Shown here: positions 1-11,300 of the stretch, in pieces
Numbering within the stretch: the first letter of the stretch is position 1
Layout: every line of letters begins with the position of its first letter
Assembly (NCBI RefSeq): GCF_037325665.1
Contig: NC_090250.1
Span: 41,605,244 to 41,669,243 of the forward strand
DNA: 64,000 nucleotides
Origin: Littorina saxatilis
Taxonomy: Eukaryota > Mollusca > Gastropoda > Littorinimorpha > Littorinidae
Reading direction: 5' to 3'
Made by a program: the position numbers and the translations under genes
The notes under the pieces: model-generated
Seen by the model: the letters and a program-made list of their open reading frames with translations, nothing else
Databases searched by the model: none
Told to the model about the DNA's origin: nothing

Positions 1-296
1 CAAACAGCTGACTGGAGTTGTGGTGCGTACGTACAATGAATTGCTTTGACATCTCCACACTGCCGTCGCCGCTATCTTCACTACGCTGAACACGTGACTT
101 CCTTCACCGTGCTACATGGAAAGTTATCTGCCGGCGGGTCAAATTCACTGCGAATTTCGAAGCTGACGTAATTCGTTGCAATGGTTCAAACTTCTAAGTG
201 CACTGAGTACTAATTTTGGGATTTTCCGTTTGTGTTTGTGTCTGAGTGTGTGTTTGTGGGAGGGGGGGGGGGGGGGGGGGGGTTAGTATGCTTGTT

Positions 297-358
297 ACAT
301 TTAGTCAAGTTTTGACTAAATGTTTTAATATAGAGGGGGAATCGAGACGAGGGTCGCG

Positions 359-431
<73 letters not shown>

Positions 432-1196
432 TGTGCGTGTGTGTGTGTGTAGAGCGATTCAGAGTAAACTACTGGACCGATCTTTATGAAATTTGACATG
501 AGAGTTCCTGGATATGATATCCCCAGATGTTTTTTCATTTTTTCGATAAATGTCTTTTATGACGTCATATCCGGCTTTTCGTAAAAGTTGAGGCGGCACT
601 GTCACACCCTCATTTTTCAATCAAATTGATTGAAATTTTGGCCAAGCAATCTTCGACGAAGGCCGGACTTCGGTATTGCATTTCAGCATGTAGGCTTAAA
701 AATTAATTAATGACTTTGGTCATTAAAAATCTGAAAGTTGTAATTAAAATTATTTTTTAATAAAACGATCCAAAATTACTTTTATTTTATTCTTCATCAT
801 GTTCTGATTCCAAAAACATATAAATATGTTATATTCGGATTAAAAACAAGCTCTGAAAATTAAAAATATAAAAATTATGATTAAAATTAAATTTCCGAAA
901 TCGTTTTAAAAACAATTTCATCTTATTCCTTGTCGGTTTCTGATTCCAAAAACATATAGATATGATATGTTTGGATTAAAAACACGCTCAGAAAGTTAAA
1001 ACGAAGAGAGGTACAGTAAAGCGTGCTATGCAGCACAGCGCAACCGCTACCGCGCTAAACAGGCTCGTCACTTTCACTGCCTTTTGCACTAGCGGCGGAC
1101 TACGGTCATTGTGAAAAAATGCAGTGCGTTCAGTTTCATTCTGTGAGTTCCACAGCTTGACTAAATGTAGTAATTTCGCCTTACGCGACTTGTTTT
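297..1196 (+). mobile_element. ~900 bp (GT)n-bearing repeat, copy 1
   Basis: Starts with the hairpin ACATTTAGTCAAG/TTTTGACTAAATGT, then GGGGGAATCGAGACGAGGGT and a (GT)n tract, then a conserved body (GACGTCATATCCGGCTTTT), ending CTTGACTAAATGT plus CGCCTTACGCGACTTGTT. No coding frame. The outer 13 bp form inverted ends, so a non-autonomous DNA element is likely. Confidence 0.8.
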
Positions 1197-1197
1197 T

Positions 1198-1259
1198 ACA
1201 TTTAGTCAAGTTTTGACTAAATGTTTTAACATAGAGGGGGAATCGAGACGAGGGTCGTG

Positions 1260-1329
<70 letters not shown>

Positions 1330-2118
1330 CTGTGTGTGTGTCTGTGTCTGTGCGTGTGTGTGTGTGTGTGTGTAGAGCGATTCAGAGTAAACTACTGGAC
1401 CGATCTTTATGAAATTTTACATGAGAGTTCCTGGGTATGATATCCCCAGACGTTTTTTCATTTTTTTGATAAATGTCTTTTATGACGTCATATCCGGCTT
1501 TTTGTAAAAGTTGAGGCGGCACTGTCACACCCTCATTTTTCAATCAAATTGATTGAAATTTTGGCTAAGCAATCTTCGACGAAGGCTGGACTTCGGTATT
1601 GCATTTCAGCATGGAGGCTTAAAAATTAATTAATGACTTTGGTCATTAAAAATCTGAAAATTGTAATTAAAATTATTTTTTTATAAAACGATCCAAAATT
1701 ACTTCTATTTTATTCTTCATCATGTTCTGATTCCAAAAACATATAAATATGTTATATTCGGATTAAAAACAAGCTCTGAAAATTAAAAATATAAAATTTA
1801 TGATTAAAATTAAATTTCCGAAATCGTTTTAAAAACAATTTCATCTAATTTCTTGTCGGTTCCTGATTCCAAAAACATATAGATATGATATGTTTGGATT
1901 AAAAACACGCTCAGAAAGTTAAAACGAAGAGAGGTACAGTAAAGCGTGCTATGCAGCACAGCGCAACTGCTACCGCGCTAAACAGGCTCGTCACTTTCAC
2001 TGCCTTTTGCACTAGCGGCGGACTACGGTCATTGTGAAAAAAATGCAGTGCGTTCAGTTTCATTCTGTGAGTTCCACAGCTTGACTAAATGTAGTAATTT
2101 CGCCTTACGCGACTTGTT
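1198..2118 (+). mobile_element. ~900 bp (GT)n-bearing repeat, copy 2
   Basis: Direct neighbour of copy 1, very similar, with its own (GT)n variant (interrupted by TTTGTC and CTGTGTC). Confidence 0.8.
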
Positions 2119-2225
2119 GTTTATGTGTCTTTGTCTACATGTCTCTGTACCTATCTGTGTAATACAGGCGATGTATCAATATCAAAAAAGCTTCCGTATT
2201 CGCAATGAATGATTTGCGCTATGTA

Positions 2226-2226
2226 C

Positions 2227-2257
<31 letters not shown>

Positions 2258-2258
2258 T
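2226..2258. repeat. Long C homopolymer
   Basis: More than 30 C. G or C runs of 15-27 bases also occur at 262-282, 4795-4820, 11518-11532, 24310-24329, 30200-30222 and 52365-52383; several lie inside repeat families, so lengths may be unreliable. Confidence 0.9.
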
Positions 2259-2598
2259 TCTCGTGACTATGAATCAGCGAGTGCGTGAACAACCCGTGCA
2301 TGCGTTGCGTAGAACTCGGTGAAACCTGAGACTCAAATCAAACAATAAAGATGAATCGAAAGTGCACAGTGGAGGAGGGGGGGGGGGTGTGTGCTGAATA
2401 TTTGCCGGTCGTCCTTCCCGCAATCTCTATATTTACGTCACAGGTACGTCTCTGAGGACTAGTTACGTTAACACTTTCGGAGTGCGACGTCATGACGTCA
2501 TGACAGCAACACGATTGGAAAGACCTACGTCACATAGATCTCCAAGTGCCAATGAACACTTGACGAAGAGATCTTCGAATTCATCAATACTTTAATAA

Positions 2599-2835
2599 GG
2601 CCAAAAAAAAAAATAGGTCTGTTTACGGTAACATAGGCCCAAAAAATAGGGTCGGTAGGTCGGGATTGGTTTTTTTTGTTTTTGTTTTCCAAAAAACCAT
2701 ATTTTTACGTTATTTTGCCAAAAAAAACAAGATTTTTTTTTTTTTTCCCCCAAATGCCAAAAAAAAGTCTAGGGTCGCGCGAAAAAACTAGGGTCGGTCG
2801 GGTTACCGTAAACAGACCTATTTTTTTTTTTGGCC
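2599..2835. mobile_element. MITE with GGCC(A/T)AAAAA ends, copy 1
   Basis: Inverted ends GGCCAAAAAAAAAAATAGGT plus CTGTTTACGGTAAC and its reverse complement at the right end; 237 bp. Confidence 0.8.
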
Positions 2836-2839
2836 TAAA

Positions 2840-3300
2840 AGTAATTTTAAAAAATAAAAAATAAAGTAATTCACCAAAGAAAATTAAGTGAGTTCAAGTA
2901 GGCTTACTAATGGACAACGCTGAGATCCCCACCATTGCTTTACACGAATAAGTTGTCATTGATCAAAGGCGTTGGGTGACACATTTAGCCAGCACCTTTG
3001 ACGGGTCTGCCCTCCGTAGCACGCCGTGATGAGTATTGATCTCTTTGTGTGGGTACAGACCGTGAAACGTCGAGGAGAGAGGATTTGAACATTGCTATTG
3101 CTAACCATTGCCTAGCTGTACTTAAAACAGTTAACTCAAACTTATACCCGTGTTTGACCTTGCAAGTGAAGCCGGGAGCACGTGTTCTATTGCTACTCAG
3201 TGATAGTGATAGTCAAAAAAAATATTGGTTCAAGCGACGCTGTGACCTGAAATACTCAGAGATGTACTCTGTCCTGAATTTCTACGTTGTGGTTTGGGTG
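2840..3300. other. Unassigned stretch
   Basis: Nothing recognised; an 86-codon plus-strand frame from 3049 has no family resemblance. 2119-2598 and 5820-6209 are likewise without calls. Confidence 0.3.
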
Positions 3301-3319
3301 CTTGCATAATGTGTATATT

Positions 3320-3378
<59 letters not shown>

Positions 3379-3379
3379 T

Positions 3380-3414
<35 letters not shown>

Positions 3415-3417
<3 letters not shown>

Positions 3418-3907
3418 GACTTGTGTCTGTGTGTCTGTGTGTCTGTTCGCGATGCGCGGCCAAGGTTCTCGATGGATCTGTTTCAAATTTGGTGGGCATA
3501 TTCAGGTACACCCGGGACAGGACACAACCTGGTCGATATTTCAACACGTGCTCTCAGCGCGCAGCGCTGAACCGATTTTGGTTTTTTTGTCTGGATCCAC
3601 TACCAGTAACTCTTCCTTATCTTCTCCAGTGTTTGCAGCGTTTATCTCCCTTCCTTCGTGTGGCTTAAATCCATATTCCCGTTTCTATTTTTAGAAGGTC
3701 ACTGTCGACAACGCTCAATCCATATTCCCGTTATACTATTTTTAGACTCTTCTCCAGTGTTTTGCGCGTTTATCTCCCTTCCTTCGTGCGGTGCGCCGGC
3801 AAAGCCGGCGTACACCCGGCACAGCCGGGTCCCCGGCGCAGCCGGGTATTCGGCTCGACTTCTTCCCGGCGAAGCCGTACCCGGCGAAGCGGGTATTCAT
3901 CTAGTAT
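3415..3907 (+). mobile_element. ~490 bp TA-flanked repeat, copy 1
   Basis: From ACGACTTGTGTCTGTGTG with TTCGCGATGCGCGGCCAAGG to GGGTATTCATCTAGTATA. Contains short CCCGGCGAAGCCGGGTA palindromes. Sits in a (TA)n tract; no protein of its own. Confidence 0.7.
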
Positions 3908-3914
3908 AATAATA

Positions 3915-4407
3915 TACGACTTGTGTCTGTGTGTGTGTGTGTGTTCGCGATGCACGGCCAAAGTTCTCGATGGATCTGCTTCAAATTTGGTGGGCATATT
4001 CACGTAGACCCCGGACACAACCTGGTCGATGAGAATTTTCAACACGTGCTCTCAGCGCGCAGCGCTGAACCGATTTTGGTTTTTCTGTTCATCTTCCGAG
4101 ATCCATTCCCAGTAACTCTTCCTTATCTTCTCCAGTGTTTTGCGTTTATCTCCCTTCCTTCGTGTGGCGTCAATCCATATTCCCGTTACTATTTTTAGAA
4201 GGTCACTGCCCACAACGCTCAATCCATATTCCCGTTACTATTTTTAGAAGGTCACTGTCCCGGCGAAGCCGGGTATTACTCTTCCTTATCTTCTCCAGTG
4301 TTTTGCGCGTTTATCTCCCTTCCTTCGTACGGTGTAAAGGGTATTCGGCTCTACTTCTTCCCGGCGAAGCCGTACCCGGCGAAGCGGGTATTCATCTAGT
4401 ATATTAT
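3915..4407 (+). mobile_element. ~490 bp TA-flanked repeat, copy 2
   Basis: Tandem neighbour of copy 1 with the same ends and internal order, including repeated CCATATTCCCGTTACTATTT segments. Confidence 0.7.
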
Positions 4408-4655
4408 ATATGTGTTTGTGTGTGTGTGTGTGTATGTGTATGTGTGTGCGCGGGTGTTGTGGACCTATATCTGTCCCTCTATCCCTTTGCCTGTCTTTCC
4501 GACACCGTCTTTATAATTATTTCTTCAACCTGTTTGGTTACGTTCCGATTACTTATCTTTCAGTATATTCTACATGTAGATCGGTCGGCACGCAGCGGTT
4601 GTACTGTTTTAGTGCTGAAACTACTTAAATAGTATTGTCAGTTTCAATACTTGAC

Positions 4656-5095
4656 GGGCGGGGATATAGCTCAGTTGGTAGCGCGCTGGATTTGTATTCA
4701 GTTGGCCGCTGTCAGCGTGAGTTCGATCCCAGGTTCGGCGGAAATTTATTTCAGAGTCAAATTTGTGTGCAGACTCTCTTCGGTGTCCGAACTCCCCCCC
4801 CCCCCCCCCCCCCCCCCCCCCGTGTACACTACATTGGGTGTGCACGTTAAAGATCCCACGATTGACAAAAGGGTCTTTCCTGGCAAAAATTGCTTAGGCA
4901 CAGTTAATAATTGTCTACCTATACCCGTGTGACTTGGAATAATAGGCCGTGACAGGTAAATATGCGCCGAAATGGCTGCAATTACTGGCCGTATAAAATT
5001 TCATCTCACACGGCATCACTGCAGAGCGCCTAGAACTGTACCCACGGAATATGCGCGATATAAGCCTCATTGATTGATTGATTGATTGATTGATT
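4656..5095 (+). mobile_element. Full-length tRNA-derived SINE, family 1
   Basis: Head GGGCGGGGATATAGCTCAG with box B GAGTTCGATCCC; body with GTGCACGTTAAAGATCCCAC and a C-run at 4795-4820; tail of TGAT repeats. A matching body end (ACGCGCGATATAAGCCTCAT) lies alone at 60270-60322. Confidence 0.85.
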
Positions 5096-5114
5096 CTTCA
5101 AACGATCGCATGGA

Positions 5115-5215
5115 TACAGTGAAACCCCGCTTATCAAACCCACCGATTAAAGATTGACTCTGCCAAGACCCCGCTTATCAAACCCACCGATTAAAGATTG
5201 ACTCTGCCAAGACCC
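5115..5215. repeat. 47-48 bp tandem duplication
   Basis: AACCCCGCTTATCAAACCCA through GACTCTGCCAAG occurs twice in direct order just after the SINE. Confidence 0.8.
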
Positions 5216-5457
5216 TGCTTTTTAAGGCGTTTTGTTCACAAGCTATGTAAATCGAGTCTATCCCCATTATAAGATTCCCTCCGTTTTAAGCCCTAATTTT
5301 CTTACCATTTATTTAGGTCTTAAAAGGGAGGTTCCACTGTACCCACAGCGCCCTGAGCAAAATATTGGAACGTTCAAACGTTTAATTTTGACAAAACGAA
5401 ACGTACAAAAGTACGGCGACCTAATGGTCTACATGGAGGACATAATTATATACAAAT

Positions 5458-5817
5458 AATAGACGAATTCCTAAAACAACCCTGTCGCCTTGAATGGGCT
5501 CTCAAGAGGGAATACCCTTGCTCTTACTAGGACAAACATTGGAGGCGCCAATCACTAGCGAGGGGTGTGTCTGGAGGGGCCAATCACTAGCGAGGGGTGT
5601 GTCTGGAGGGGCCAATCACTAGCGAGGGGTGTGTCTGGAGGGGCCAATCACTAGCGAGGGGTGTGTCTGGAGGGGCCAATCACTAGCGAGGGGTGTGTCT
5701 GAAACACGTGGACAGGAGCACGTGTGAATTTATTTGTCCGAGAAAAAGCAAGGGTATTCACTCTTTAACAACCCATACAAACCCGACGGAGTTATTTCCA
5801 AAGATCGTCTATTATGC
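5458..5817. mobile_element. MITE with a 5 x 32 bp internal array
   Basis: Inverted arms include GGGAATACCCTTGCTCTTAC and AAAAGCAAGGGTATTCACTC. The core CCAATCACTAGCGAGGGGTG is present once in sister copies but five times here (5541-5701). Confidence 0.75.
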
Positions 5818-6209
5818 GACAAATGAGGATTTTGGCCATCTTCAGACCAGAGGTCGCATTCAACGCCTACTAAGCTTTTTATTTGTCTCATAACTATTTA
5901 CATTAACATTTCATGGTGTGTTTTTCAAAAATTTAATTTCTATGCCCACACACTAATCGACAACATCACCCCACACATCACCGATTCAATCAGTGCCGAA
6001 GTGTAATGCTGTGGTTTCCTGAACAGATTGTTATCAGGAGAGGCTTTCGCTTCGTGACCTACACTATCGTCAGGCGACAAAGAAAACCACGTTCTTAGCC
6101 TCGTCCGTTATTTGTTTTGTCATTCGATCTTTCCTTTTCCCGAGCGGAAAATAGGCTCTTGGTAAAGCCATTGCAGCCCGGAGAAAAAAACAGTGAGTAC
6201 ACGGTATAA

Positions 6210-6491
6210 GGCCTAAAAAAAAAATAGGTGTGGTTACGGTAACCCGACCTACCCTATTTTTAGAGGCCGATCCTATAACTTTTTATTACATTTGTCAACA
6301 AAAAAAACAACAACAAAAAAAAAACGAGTGCAAAAAACGCAATGAAAGCGAAAGCGCACACTTATTTCCCTGTCAAGTAGGTTTAATTTGTACACAGAAA
6401 AAAAAGTTTAAAAAAAAAAAAAGTGATTGCCTACCTACCTACCCTATTTTTTTTGGCTATGTTACCGTAACCACACCTATTTTTTTTTGGC
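6210..6491. mobile_element. MITE with GGCC(A/T)AAAAA ends, copy 2
   Basis: Same family: AATAGGTGTGGTTACGGTAA inverted at the right end. A-rich interior. Confidence 0.75.
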
Positions 6492-6986
6492 ACATATAGC
6501 TCATCATAAGGGCACGTCAGATATCAAGTGTCCTGTAGGCCTATTCAGTCACTTGCTATCACTATAGATAGCACACACACACAAAAGCAGCCGAAAAAGC
6601 AAAACGCACTGAAGGTGCACAATAGTTGGCGTACAATTGCAAAAACAGCCGATAACATACTACGCTGGGATTCTCATTGTTGACAAAACCCAACAACCTG
6701 ACAGCTGACCTCGAACTCTCAGCACTGATGCGGAAAAGCGGGCACGGTCAAGGTCGCGAAGGTCGTTCGGGTCGTTCAGAACTTCATGATACGGTAAGGT
6801 CGAATTTTGCTGTGGCTGTGACGTAGTTATAGCAGGTAAAACCCTCACTTCGTTTACTTTCTATCACAGAGTATAGGCGCCAGAACTGGTTATACCTTCT
6901 CACAGCTACGACTGCAGGATTGTAGACGAATGAAGGTTTTCTTTTTCAAGGGAGAAAAAATTGTGTGACTGAAAGATGGGATGAGA

Positions 6987-6988
<2 letters not shown>

Positions 6989-7051
<63 letters not shown>

Positions 7052-7080
7052 TGTGTGTGTGTGTGTCCGTGCGTGCGCGC

Positions 7081-7134
<54 letters not shown>
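6989..7134. repeat. Compound (GT)n(GTGC)n(GA)n microsatellite
   Basis: GT run, then GCGT tetranucleotides, GT again and (GA)n to 7134. Other long microsatellites: (GT)n 361-452, (GT)n 1262-1374, (GA)n(TA)n 3310-3416, (CT)n 15500-15565, (GT)n 31530-31653, (CT)n 48078-48165. Confidence 0.9.
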
Positions 7135-7138
<4 letters not shown>

Positions 7139-7189
7139 GGGAGGGAGAACGACAAAGAAACAGAAGACAAGATATAATAAGATGAGCTT

Positions 7190-8093
7190 AGATAAGATGA
7201 TTCTTTATTAACCAGAGTAATGGCATCAGCAAACAAGTGCAATTTTATATCCAGCCTTCTCCCACGAGAGAATCATTCTAATTAACTATCTAATATACCC
7301 ACAATCAAAATAAATTTAGATTGTGAGAAATGAAACATACACACAGTTAGGCTTACATTCGCAAAACATACTTGGAGAATTAAAATTCTAAATCGAAACA
7401 ACCAAAAAAGGTAGCAAAGATCAAGACAGGCCATAAAAACTATGAATTGCGACACAAGAGAGAATCCTATGTGGCGAAACATTCAATTGTGTAGCTGTTT
7501 TTACGTGTTTCTCAGTTAGAACTGATTATCGTTCGTCTTAAATTAATTTTCAATGAAATAAAGTAGAGGTTGCCAAATTCTTACAAGGTGGTAAAACCTA
7601 TGTGTGTAGCGAACATAGTTAGGAAAAGGAGTATTACCTGAGGGAATATTGGATTGTATTTGATTTCTAATATACTCGATTTTTTTTAAATAGAGAGTAG
7701 GGGGGGATTTTTTTGTTTGCTTAACGCCCAGCCGACCACGAAGGGCCATATCAGGGCGGAGTAGGGGGGGGGGGGGGGGGCAGAGAGAAAGGAGAGAAAG
7801 ACAAAGAACAAACAAAACCAAACAAATAACAATAACAACTACAGCAACAAAAACAACAACGTTTTCTCATGTGAAGTATATAATTTAATTAAGCTTGAAT
7901 GTAAATCTTATCTTTTAAATATTTTCTTTGTGATTCGTAACTGAAAAAACCATGGTATTGTGTTGCTTAGTAATTGATGCGTGAATTGGCGTCTCGCCGA
8001 ATTACACGCCCCTGAGGAAGGCCTGGCAACCGGTCGAAAATTTGGGCTGCCACTTGAAATTCTTTGTTTGGCTTTTCTTTTCCTTGATTTTGT

Positions 8094-8127
<34 letters not shown>

Positions 8128-8253
8128 TGTATATATATTATATTATATTGTTAACACTCTGTAATATACACCACAAATGACATTATAATTCGAAATAATA
8201 AAGTTCGCTCTGTCTATGTCTGAACAAACTGTGAAGAACTGGTTATTGTGACG
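7190..8253 (-). other. Probable 3' UTR of the lectin gene
   Basis: About 1 kb follows the stop with no conserved frame. The first clear AATAAA on the minus strand is at 7207-7202. The stretch holds a short fragment of the tRNA-SINE family at 7709-7765 (the ACGCCCAGCCGACCACGAAG segment), a G-run at 7765-7781 and an AT microsatellite at 8096-8145. The extent is a guess. Confidence 0.35.
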
Positions 8254-8382
8254 TCAGTTGTTACACAGGACGTCCAAGCGAGTGACGTTGACGCCATTCG
8301 TGATGTCAACAGCTTTGACGTCAGCAGGAGGTAGCTTTGCATGATGTGGATACCATGCATACACGATGTTACCCACACTTAT
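8254..8382 (-). CDS. Lectin exon 5: C-terminal galectin strands and stop
   Basis: The acceptor ATTTTCAG/ATA continues phase 0 from exon 4. The 42 codons ISVGNIVYAWYPHH through LDVLCNN end in TGA at 8256-8254. The pattern matches the last three galectin strands, with the final L-x-V strand. Confidence 0.8.
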   Translation of the reverse strand: MSVGNIVYAWYPHHAKLPPADVKAVDITNGVNVTRLDVLCNN

Positions 8383-11300
8383 CTGAAAATAAACGTACGG
8401 AAATGTGACACCAAACCAAACAAAACCAGTGTCTCCATAATTATGTATCAAAGGCACAGCGATTTGTTTCAAACGAATTAACTCATAAGATAAATCCCAC
8501 TGCACAGAAAGCAGCCAGGCTGTTGGTTATTGGTATAATGTCCAAGTTAAAGGAATTATGGATTTATCACATGTACAAGCCTGGCCGAAGCTGAGATGGT
8601 GAGCCGAATGATTAACACGAGAAGGACTGTGCCTTTAACGAATTAAATCACCTATAAACCTAAGAATTAATTAGACAAAAAACACACAGTAAACACCAAG
8701 TTCCAAAGACTTTCTGTCCACGCCCTTCTTCGGTGAAATGAATGTAAGCAAACAATGACGTAAACATATAATACTCACATGAAGTGGAAAATAAATATAA
8801 TACTCACATGAAGTGGAAAATATATAAACCTAAGAAGTGATATGCGTGTGTACACGATAAGCAAAACAAGTCGCGTAAGGCGAAAATAAACTGAGAGTGT
8901 AACGCCTTGGGTGCTATTTCGTCTTGTCGCATATTCACTCAGTCTCTCCCAGGAAAGCTCATCTGTGTCCGGTTTATGCGTTTAGCTGGGTACAGTACAC
9001 CATCACGTATTTTAGAATGAACTGTTTCTGAACCCATATCTACCAAAACCGTATCTCAACAAACTGTCCTTGCTGATAAAAGAATATCCATTTTGTCTTG
9101 ACGCCATTAAGGCCAGCTGATGAAACTGATAAACAACAGACGATGTTCACAAATAACTCTGGGTTTATAAATTATGGGTTGTGAAAGAGTGAATACTCTT
9201 GCTCTTATTGAGGCAAACTTTCCCACGTGACATTAAAGGCCAGCCACTAGCGTGGGGTGTGTGTCAAACCAGTGGACAAGGTGCACGTGTGGAAAGTTTG
9301 CCTCACTAAAAGCAAGAGTATTCACTCTTTCACATTCCATACAACCCCGACAGACTTATTTCCGGAGTTTGTCTGTTGATCTTTTTTACAATAAATTGCG
9401 ACACATACAGTCTAAAGGTAGAGACCCGTAAACTGATAAAAATGACCACATACCCTGAACTTTGTAGCAGTGGTGTAGATCATAAGGCTAAAGGGGACAC
9501 CAACAGTGAAGAAGAAGGGACGGAACTCCTGACCGCCAGTGTACGAGCCGTTAAGTCTGTAGTCCAAGTAGTAGGCGTTGGTGGTACCAGAGAAGTTGAA
9601 GCGAAAGTCTGCGTGGAGAGCAATGTCACCGGACCCAGTCAACAAGTCCACAGTGAAACTGGAGCACGCAGACGACAGAGAGTATTAGTTACGGTTTGAC
9701 GTGACCGTGATAAATCAACATTTATCAGTCACAATGTCGATACAAAAGCTGGAATCATATCTGACCAAGGCGTGAGAAAAGGATAACATTCAAGAACAGC
9801 GTCTCAAATTCAAGAAAGCGTTTGCAAGGTGCCAAACTTTACACAGAGAGCTGTCGTATTGTGTTGAAAAGCGAGCTTTTGGCGGACAGAGTTAATATGG
9901 GACACTGCTGTTGAAAATTACAAAGAAGAACGTGGTTATTATGTTTAAACATGTCAACGGGAGATTACTTAATGGCGAACTGTTGACAGAGAGTTATTAA
10001 TTAATAAGGGACACTGGTCACTGCTGTTGAACATTACAAAAAAGAGTGTTCTGGAGTACAACTCGAGTAGCTCAAGTAATTATTATGGGGACAGTGGGGT
10101 TTCCTTCCATACAGATTGGCCAACTGACCTGATAGAGACAGTGGGGGGGGGGGGGGGACTTCCATAAGATTGGCCAACTGACCAGGTGGGGGCAGTGGGG
10201 GTCCCTTCTATACAGATTGGCCAACTGGCCTGGTGGGGGCAGTGGGGGTCCCTTCTATACAGATTGGCCAACTTACCTGGCGGGGGCAGTGGAGGTCCCT
10301 TCTCAACTCAACTCAACTCAACTCAAATTTTATTGGCTTCAATTTTCATAGAAGAATTTGTCTTGCGCTTGGGAGAAAGTAAGAGTATAACATATAAAAA
10401 CAGCATTCATATCACATTTCATGTATCACACACAGTAATCACTAGTATAAGCCTACAATTATCACATTTGTACCTGTATCATACATGCAAATAAATAGTA
10501 TCACATTTCCACGTATCACACACAATATATACATTACATAACATACAGCAAGCTTCCATCTCCCGCGCCCCCCCCCCCCCTCCCACACATACATATCCTC
10601 GCACGTGCGTCGACTCCATACAAATGACATCATCAGTCCATTAACTAAAATGCACAATGACTAGTAGTGGGTACATGATACTTAATACGTGCTCAACTAG
10701 ACCTGCTAACTAAAATAATAACAGAAACAAAAACAAGGACTGGGCACAACATTTACACGTGTGTGACCTACTTACATCAGGTGCCTGTGATCTATAAATA
10801 ACAATGATTGCGTTTAAAGTAAAACATGAATAATGCCGATGTTTACTAACAATGAATACATAACAACTAAGATAAGAATGTATGTGCTTTGATAATATGA
10901 TTATTTTATAAAACACAGTGGGGAAATTTGGAAAATAATTTTTATACGAAACTGCGCACATCGAGTCGAGCTCTGTAGCGTGTGTGTTCGGAGGCAGGAG
11001 ACACACATGGCTGTGGATATTAATTGTTCGGTGGATTAAAAAGGATACCCCGACTTCGGCAGGGCAGAAGGAGGTACAAGACGGTGTGCTGTATTGCTGT
11101 GTGTGTGTGTGTGCTGTGCAGACATTCTGTGTTATGTGCATGTTCTATTCTAGTCTGTCCGTAGGCTTCCTCTGAGGGCCTATTGTGTACAAGGGGAGGT
11201 CACTTCCGCCTTATAAACAAACACATGTGGAGACCCACAGAAATACCATAGCATCGTAATGAAAGAGGGCAAAAATTCTGATAACAGCAAGGTAAGGCAG

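Noticed and set aside
246-538. Open frames over GT and GA tracts (also 1213-1440, 3230-3547, 6946-7242, 31495-31764)
   Set aside because: They translate dinucleotide repeats (CVCVCV, THTHTH, ERERER) in several frames at once and have no other content.
4656-4740. True tRNA genes at the SINE heads
   Set aside because: Boxes A and B are present, but each head continues into a SINE body with a tail and target duplications, and the cloverleafs are imperfect.
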